Positions 59,948-64,000 of a DNA stretch of 64,000 nt are shown one piece after another. The position numbers and the translations under genes were made by a program. Source of the stretch: Dyadobacter sp. CY261 (GTDB lineage: Bacteria > Bacteroidota > Bacteroidia > Cytophagales > Spirosomataceae); assembly GCF_021440085.1 (NCBI RefSeq), contig NZ_JAKCPW010000003.1, positions 553,751 to 617,750 of the forward strand. Reading direction: 5' to 3'. The notes under the pieces are model-generated. The model saw only the letters and a program-made list of their open reading frames with translations, did not search any database and was not told where the DNA came from. How positions within the stretch are numbered: position 1 is the stretch's first letter; each line of letters begins with the position of its first letter.

Positions 59948-60074
59948 TCGCTGGCCGGAGAATAGTGTAACAGATCAAGCAGAAGAGTGCAAAAATTAAA
60001 ACCCCGACTATTGTAGCCTTGGGCTCGTGAACGGCGCGCTGAATTGACGATTCGGTTAGGATCATGGTGATCAT
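59934..60074 (-). CDS. Membrane microprotein of 46 residues
   Basis: ATG 60074 overlaps the stop of the gene upstream as ATGA. The product starts MITMILTESSIQRAVHEPKA, has one predicted helix (TIVGVLIFALFCLICYTIL) and ends RPANENP. It overlaps the 52-residue gene by 14 bases. The two tandem membrane microproteins before the 120-residue gene suggest they act together (inference). Confidence 0.62.
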   Translation of the reverse strand: MITMILTESSIQRAVHEPKATIVGVLIFALFCLICYTILRPANENP

Positions 60075-60403
60075 GGCTCGCGAGTTGGGTCTATGGTGAA
60101 AAATTCCTTTAACTCGCCCGAGGTTGACTGATATTCTTCGGCGATGTCCTGAAACATAAACCGGTCAACCTGGTTGAACAGTTTATTGATTGCGGCATTC
60201 CCTTCGCGTTCGGGCATGCCGGCGATCGTATCAATCACTAGGGCCAGCATCTTGCCGCATGCATGCATAAATGTGCGCTTCATTTCCTTGTAGCGGTCCG
60301 CCGGCATAGTCGCCCGGTCGATCCCCATTTGAACCAGGTAAGTGTGGAATTTCTCTTCCAGGTCAAATGGGTTGGCCTCGGTCTGGGTAGTTGTGTCGAG
60401 CAT
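60071..60403 (-). CDS. Hypothetical early protein of 110 residues
   Basis: From ATG 60403 (AGCTATG context, seen at several starts here) the product starts MLDTTTQTEANPFDLEEKFHTYLVQMGIDRATMPADRYKEMKRTFMHACGKM and is helical with an acidic C-terminus. A GTG at 60448 could add 15 residues. It is the first of the tightly coupled early genes. No family is recognised. Confidence 0.57.
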   Translation of the reverse strand: MLDTTTQTEANPFDLEEKFHTYLVQMGIDRATMPADRYKEMKRTFMHACGKMLALVIDTIAGMPEREGNAAINKLFNQVDRFMFQDIAEEYQSTSGELKEFFTIDPTREP

Positions 60404-60504
60404 AGCTATAATTGGTTTGATTGGTATTTGTTGCTTCTTGTCATCCACGAATGATCACAATCGATTAATTTCAGGTGTTTTTAACCCCTTTATAGTTGAC
60501 ATAT

Positions 60505-60909
60505 ATGTTGTTATTTGTTGATCAAGTCCAGCCTTACGGCGGTGGATTTACTCGGGACTTTCGGAGAGTTGAGTTTAATCTGTTGACGTTGGCTTCAAGT
60601 GTTAGCGAACTCGCAGCGAAAGCAAAACCTAATGCCCACCCTCTCGCGTTTTTTCTTGCTGGTAAATACATTGTAGCCTGTCAACTGTTTCAGGATCTCA
60701 CCAGCGGCCAAATGCTAATAATTCCGTCAGATATGACCATTGAGGACAATCCGGATCCATATCTTGAAGCGTTTAAAGCAGATCCCAAACGACTGATACA
60801 TATTCAGCGACTTCAAGAAAAAGCTGCGTCCCTCCCGGAGGATCACTTCGGCATATATGATATATCCGATGATCAGCTTCTTTTTGAATTCATGTATTCT
60901 CGGAAATAA
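60505..60909 (+). CDS. Hypothetical plus-strand protein within the early region
   Basis: From ATG 60505 the product has 134 residues and starts MLLFVDQVQPYGGGFTRDFRRVEFN. It continues with LTLASSVSELAAKAKPNAHPLAFFLAGKYIVACQLFQDLTSGQM and an acidic end (PEDHFGIYDISDDQLLFEF). It is soluble and opposite in strand to the early operon, whose transcript would run antisense to it. Its composition is more protein-like than the minus frame across the same DNA. Function is unknown. Confidence 0.58.
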   Translation: MLLFVDQVQPYGGGFTRDFRRVEFNLLTLASSVSELAAKAKPNAHPLAFFLAGKYIVACQLFQDLTSGQMLIIPSDMTIEDNPDPYLEAFKADPKRLIHIQRLQEKAASLPEDHFGIYDISDDQLLFEFMYSRK

Positions 60910-61061
60910 TTGACGGGCATTACCCTTTGCGCGCACACCCTCATGGAATTTGTGAAAGGGTAAATAATGCGAGCAATCACTGATAACCAGCACATCTGGT
61001 TTTTGGCTGCATTCGAGCTGAATTACGCCTGCATTTGTAGAGCACTTTCCTTCATCCCGCC

Positions 61062-61310
61062 TCATAACGCTTCTGCTTTAAGATTTGGGTGATTGAACAG
61101 GTGTGCGGTATCGGGAAGCTCGTTTACAATAATGTCGCGGACAAACGCGGGCACTTTGTGGGCTTCTGCCGAAGACAACAGACGCTTCCATTGGTTTTCC
61201 GTAAACCCTGCGTCTTTAAGCTCAGACTTAATTTTTGAACGGCGCCAGGTCGGAAGGGCGGCTAACGCGGCTCCCAACGCTTCTCTCTTGATATTTGTAT
61301 CGGGCTTCAT
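61062..61310 (-). CDS. First early-operon protein, 82 residues
   Basis: The product starts MKPDTNIKREALGAALAALPTWRRSKIKSELKDAGFTENQWKRLLSS. This contains a helix-turn-helix-like stretch (SELKDAGFTENQWKRLL) and a hydrophobic C-terminus (PAFVRDIIVNELPDTAHLF). It lies directly behind the early promoter and faces the repressor gene. It could be a Cro-like or other early regulator. It is the first gene transcribed leftward. Confidence 0.66.
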   Translation of the reverse strand: MKPDTNIKREALGAALAALPTWRRSKIKSELKDAGFTENQWKRLLSSAEAHKVPAFVRDIIVNELPDTAHLFNHPNLKAEAL

Positions 61311-61360
61311 GAATCTATTAGTGGATGATTGAAAAACCTTCTTTGATTATTTATCCACTT

Positions 61361-61392
61361 CAAAGGTACCTGAAGAATACTGGCATTGTCAA
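61361..61392 (-). promoter_or_regulatory. Early leftward promoter
   Basis: On the minus strand the -7 box TACCTTTG (61361-61368) is a perfect TAnnTTTG match. After 21 bases a TTG -33 box occurs at 61390-61392. Transcription would start near 61355, about 45 bases before ATG 61310. The -33 box lies in the centre of the operator palindrome. Confidence 0.6.
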
Positions 61393-61406
61393 CACTTTGC
61401 CAGTAT
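61377..61406. promoter_or_regulatory. Operator palindrome for the phage repressor
   Basis: ATACTGGCA (61377-61385) and TGCCAGTAT (61398-61406) form a perfect 9-base inverted repeat with a 12-base centre. It covers the -33 region of the early promoter. A repressor dimer bound here would block early transcription. No second copy was seen nearby. Confidence 0.62.
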
Positions 61407-61537
61407 ATTTTTTTCTCATTGACTTTAATAATTTGATTGTCAGAATTTTAAATAAAAAATATATGCTGGACAAAAATTATACATGCAACACTAAAGATGA
61501 AAAAAAGGTCTAAATGGCTTGAAAAAATGTTCAACGG

Positions 61538-61569
61538 TTTGATTTTTGTACAGATATGGATCATATTTG
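61538..61569 (+). promoter_or_regulatory. Repressor promoter (plus strand)
   Basis: TTTG at 61538-61541 is followed by 20 bases and CATATTTG (61562-61569), one mismatch from TAnnTTTG. The predicted start near 61576 fits a 40-base leader before ATG 61617. Confidence 0.5.
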
Positions 61570-61616
61570 CACATCCATAGTTGAAAAAGAATCCTGACAT
61601 TGTAAACAATACTGTT

Positions 61617-62054
61617 ATGACAAAATCCAGAATGCCCATTGGGGCGGTGATAAAAGAGATCATCAAGGAGAAGCGAATTCCGATGAAGGAAATTATGGCA
61701 AAGACCTCCCTCTCAAGAACAGGCATCTACGCGAACTATTCTAAAACCGAGATGGCAGATGCCGAAATACAGAAATGGGCGAAAGCTCTCGGAGTAACTA
61801 AGGAAGAGATGTTAAAGCGCCGGTCGCTATCCGATGCCGATTCTGGGGATAACTCCAACTACCTAATGGAGCACCTTGCCGGACTTGAAGAACAATTCAA
61901 AGCTTTCAAGGAGCAATTGCAGGTGAAGGATATGCAGATCGCTAGTTTACAGCGGATGCTTGAAATGACCTTGGGAAAGTCTGAGGGCGTAATCAAATTG
62001 AAGACCACTCTTGTAAGAGATATGTATCCAGAAGCGGGCGCTCTGGAAGCATAA
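61617..62054 (+). CDS. Phage repressor-like helix-turn-helix protein
   Basis: From ATG 61617 the product has 145 residues. The first 65 residues form a helix-turn-helix domain (GAVIKEIIKEKRIPMKEIMAKTSLSRTGIYANYSKTEMADAEIQKWAKALG). A charged linker and a coiled coil at about 80-118 (NYLMEHLAGLEEQFKAFKEQLQVKDMQIASLQRMLEMTLG) follow. There is no peptidase part, so it is not a LexA-like self-cleaving repressor. It is placed divergently to the early operon and next to attR. The predicted promoter supports ATG 61617 over a TTG at 61581. Confidence 0.78.
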   Translation: MTKSRMPIGAVIKEIIKEKRIPMKEIMAKTSLSRTGIYANYSKTEMADAEIQKWAKALGVTKEEMLKRRSLSDADSGDNSNYLMEHLAGLEEQFKAFKEQLQVKDMQIASLQRMLEMTLGKSEGVIKLKTTLVRDMYPEAGALEA

Positions 62055-62078
62055 GATTACGGAGTCGATTGCGTCGCC

Positions 62079-62096
62079 GTTATGAAAGTTCATAAC
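62079..62096. repeat. Perfect 18-base inverted repeat near attR
   Basis: GTTATGAA-AG-TTCATAAC is a perfect inverted repeat (8 bp arms) about 40 bases left of attR. A site for an excisionase or regulator is possible. Confidence 0.5.
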
Positions 62097-62135
62097 ATGG
62101 TCAGTACTAGCTTTTAATGAAAATGGTTTCTAGTA

Positions 62136-62150
62136 CCTCTCTCTCTGCAG
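62136..62150. repeat. attR core of the prophage (15-base direct repeat)
   Basis: CCTCTCTCTCTGCAG matches attL (17573-17587) exactly. It marks the right end of the prophage, about 44.5 kb from attL. Confidence 0.85.
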
Positions 62151-62170
62151 GACATGATGTCAAAACATTC

Positions 62171-62205
62171 AAAAACCCCGTTTAAACGCTTTAAACGGGG
62201 TTTTT
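62171..62205 (+). terminator. Rho-independent terminator right of attR
   Basis: CCCCGTTTAAA (62176-62186) pairs with TTTAAACGGGG (62190-62200) around CGC, with A5 before and T5 after. Before phage insertion it would have followed the tRNA-Ser gene by about 25 bases. Confidence 0.88.
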
Positions 62206-62396
62206 GCGTTTTTCGGGCTTATCAAAAAATGCAAGAATTCCCAATGAAAATGTAGGGTATCGTGGAAGTTGTCAATCTGAAAAAAAACTTCCATAGCACT
62301 CAAATTAACTGGCTGATCAAAAGATGTTTACGTGCTAAACATCTTTACTTTCAAGTGTAACAATTCGATTTTTGTTCATCTTAAACATTTTTTACT

Positions 62397-63617
62397 ATGT
62401 TGGAAACAAGCTTCGGGTTGATTTTCTTTTTGAAAAAGCCCAAACCAGAATTAGCGGATGGAATGCGGTATCTGTACTGCCGGGTCACCGTCAACGGCGT
62501 TCCCAAGGACATCTCTACAAAACGCATCTGGCATCCGTCGAAGTGGAGCGTCGCCGCTGGCCGGGCGACAGGAAACAAGGAAGACACTAAGACATTAAAT
62601 GCCTACCTCGATACACTGACCTCCAAGATTTACGAGGCAAAACGGTCCCTTATTGAGGCGAATAAAGAGGTAACTTCGGAAGCGATCAAGAATATTCTTC
62701 TCGGCAGAACCGAAGGAGAGAAAACTATCATGCCCATCTTTCGCGAGCACAACGATCAAATCGCTGCTTTAATCGGAGCTGATTTCGCACCTGGTACATT
62801 GGAGCGGTATGAGACTTGCATGAAACACACACGTGACTTCATCAAATGGAAATACCAGACAGACGACATTGAAATCAGGAAGCTGGACTACGAATTCATA
62901 TCACAATATGAATTTTGGCTTAAAGCAGTTAAGAAGATCAGCCATAACACTACGATGAAGTATTTGGCGAACTTTAAGAAGATCGTTCTTCTGTGTGTCA
63001 AAAGAGGATGGCTCCTACGTGATCCGTTCTATGCTTTCAAATTTTCGAAGCGAGAGGTCGATCGGCAAGCATTGACTGAAGCCGAGTTGAAAAAAGTTTG
63101 GGACAAGGATTTGGGTGACGGTCGGCTTGGTCTTGTTAAGGATATCTTTCTTTTCTGCTGCTACACGGGACTTGCCTATGCGGATATCTACAAATTGAAG
63201 CGAACGGAAATTGCAGAAGGAATTGATGGCGGAAAGTGGATCACAACTAAGCGACAGAAGACGGACACTCCATCCCGAATCCCTATTCTACCGATGGCGC
63301 TGGAAATTATGGAAAAGTATGAGAATCATCCGCAATGTGAGAATGAGAACAGGGTGCTGCCGGTGCTCTCCAATCAGAAGATGAATTCCTACTTGAAGGA
63401 GATTGCGGATTTGTGTGGTATCATGAAGAATATCACGTTTCACTTGGCTCGACATACATTTGCGACCACGGTGACTTTGACTAATGGGGTGCCAATTGAG
63501 AGTGTTTCTAAAATGCTGGGGCATCGGAATATCAAGACCACTCAGCAGTATGCTAAGATTGTGGATAGGAAGATTAGTGATGATATGGCGAAGTTGAAGG
63601 AGATATTGTCAAAATAG
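62397..63617 (+). CDS. int: Tyrosine recombinase of a second integrative element
   Basis: The 406-residue protein is a typical Bacteroidota integrase. It has an arm-binding N-terminus, a SAM-like core-binding domain (about 105-205) and a catalytic domain with FCCYTGLAYADI (first Arg replaced, as in IntDOT-type enzymes), KRQKTDTPSRIPI, the HLARHTFATT motif, MLGHRNIKTT and the nucleophile Tyr in QQYAKIVD. All of these except the first Arg match the active consensus, unlike the prophage integrase. It lies outside attR and ends 24 bases before a tRNA-Leu 3' fragment, so it belongs to a different element. Confidence 0.9.
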   Translation: MLETSFGLIFFLKKPKPELADGMRYLYCRVTVNGVPKDISTKRIWHPSKWSVAAGRATGNKEDTKTLNAYLDTLTSKIYEAKRSLIEANKEVTSEAIKNILLGRTEGEKTIMPIFREHNDQIAALIGADFAPGTLERYETCMKHTRDFIKWKYQTDDIEIRKLDYEFISQYEFWLKAVKKISHNTTMKYLANFKKIVLLCVKRGWLLRDPFYAFKFSKREVDRQALTEAELKKVWDKDLGDGRLGLVKDIFLFCCYTGLAYADIYKLKRTEIAEGIDGGKWITTKRQKTDTPSRIPILPMALEIMEKYENHPQCENENRVLPVLSNQKMNSYLKEIADLCGIMKNITFHLARHTFATTVTLTNGVPIESVSKMLGHRNIKTTQQYAKIVDRKISDDMAKLKEILSK

Positions 63618-63641
63618 CTGATTTCGAGTCGGGCAACAGAA

Positions 63642-63695
63642 ATTAAAATCCTGTGGGCCGAAACGCCCTTACGGGTTCGATTCCCGGCCCCGTTA
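63642..63695 (+). other. 3' half of tRNA-Leu(UAA), an attachment-site remnant
   Basis: From the anticodon loop ATTAAAA (anticodon TAA) the sequence continues with TCCTG, a variable arm (GGGC/GCCC), a T-arm with TTCGATT and the acceptor 3' strand CCCCGTT plus A (discriminator) at 63695. No D-arm or 5' acceptor strand is present upstream. It is therefore not a functional tRNA gene but the duplicated 3' end left by a tRNA-targeting element, probably that of the adjacent integrase. Confidence 0.72.
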
Positions 63696-63750
63696 CCGAT
63701 TATGAGGGAGTTACGAGTAATCGCAGCTCCTTTTTCTTTTCTTAGATTAG

Positions 63751-63852
63751 ATTGCCAGCGCCAAACTGCCTTTGCCGGATCGATTGGAATATTTCATAGA
63801 GGAAACTGCTCGCATGGATTCGATCAAGGCGGCAAAAATCAAGAACAACTAG
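63751..63852 (+). pseudogene. Short coding-like remnant
   Basis: An open stretch of 33 codons without a start (IASAKLPLPDRLEYFIEE, then TARMDSIKAAKIKNN and a stop) looks like the end of a protein. No parent gene is recognised. The rest of 63696-64000 shows nothing that can be supported. Confidence 0.25.
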
Positions 63853-64000
63853 GTTTTTCTAACATTAATGACCGTCTATGAACGGGCAAAGGCGATCAAA
63901 TTAACTGTGATGGTTCATAACATTCGCTACAATTGCAGTCATTTCTGATCCTTCAAAAAGTCACATTTGGCTCATCGATTAGTTCCAGAAAGTCGTTACA

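Noticed and set aside
60727..61065. Minus-strand frame of 112 codons whose ATG overlaps the first early gene's stop
   Set aside because: The ATGA overlap is attractive, but its second half is antisense to the better plus-strand frame and has an unnatural composition. Left out, though the first 35 codons could be translated.
62055..62135. A second, decayed tRNA-Ser copy left of attR
   Set aside because: GTCGATTGCG and a few other short strings match the tRNA in the same order, but the spacing differs by 16 bases and the arms cannot pair. Chance or very old similarity cannot be told apart.
17500..62150. CRISPR array, diversity-generating retroelement or transposon inside the prophage
   Set aside because: No regularly spaced repeat array, no reverse transcriptase-like protein and no transposase or terminal inverted repeats were seen. 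The tail-gene repeats are coding.
63642..63695. Possible complete tRNA-Leu gene
   Set aside because: No D-arm or 5' acceptor strand is found upstream; only the 3' half is present.
62088..63923. GTTCATAACAT shared near 62089 and 63913 as ends of a small element
   Set aside because: An 11-base match in a 64-kb window is weak, and no other boundary feature lies beside the copies.

Overview
The window is Bacteroidota DNA, most likely Cytophagales and close to Dyadobacter. This is inferred from a PorV protein of the type IX secretion system at the left edge, SusC-like outer-membrane barrels, a LytS/LytTR pair, Bacteroidota-type promoters (TTG, about 19 bases, TAnnTTTG), a near absence of Shine-Dalgarno sites, and integrases of the Bacteroidota tyrosine-recombinase type.

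Positions 1-17499 are ordinary chromosome with short transcription units: porV (cut by the window edge), a 2H phosphoesterase, a DUF6624-like secreted protein, the tail of a broken lipoprotein gene, a secreted gamma-glutamyltransferase, several GNAT acetyltransferases (one fused to a glyoxalase-like domain), a frameshifted ankyrin gene, a winged-helix protein, small membrane proteins, a PAS-LuxR regulator, a large outer-membrane barrel protein, and a LytS-type kinase with its LytTR regulator.

A tRNA-Ser(UGA) gene at 17500-17584 is the attachment site of a complete siphovirus-like prophage of about 44.5 kb. A 15-base direct repeat (17573-17587 and 62136-62150) marks attL and attR. The tRNA gene's probable original terminator now lies beyond attR. 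Inside the prophage the integrase reads rightward from attL and almost everything else reads leftward. A repressor (61617-62054) faces an early operon (61310 to about 52037) that carries small membrane proteins, a primase-helicase, many small cysteine-rich proteins, an ASCH-domain protein and a separately terminated lipoprotein gene. A repeat-rich gap of about 0.58 kb (50962-51538) separates early from late genes. The late genes (50961 to 19143) are permuted relative to textbook siphoviruses. The order in transcription is protease, capsid, terminase, portal, head-tail connector, giant tail protein, spanin-like lipoprotein, SGNH tail protein, holin-like and lysis genes, baseplate hub, then tape measure last.

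Past attR lie a terminator, a second and more canonical integrase (62397-63617), and the 3' half of a tRNA-Leu(UAA). These look like the end of another tRNA-targeting element.

The least explained observations are: a 20-base leader motif repeated just before five consecutive early genes; the repeat and palindrome cluster at the early/late junction; the integrase with several substituted catalytic positions; the reversed tail module; and three microproteins with overlapping start and stop codons.
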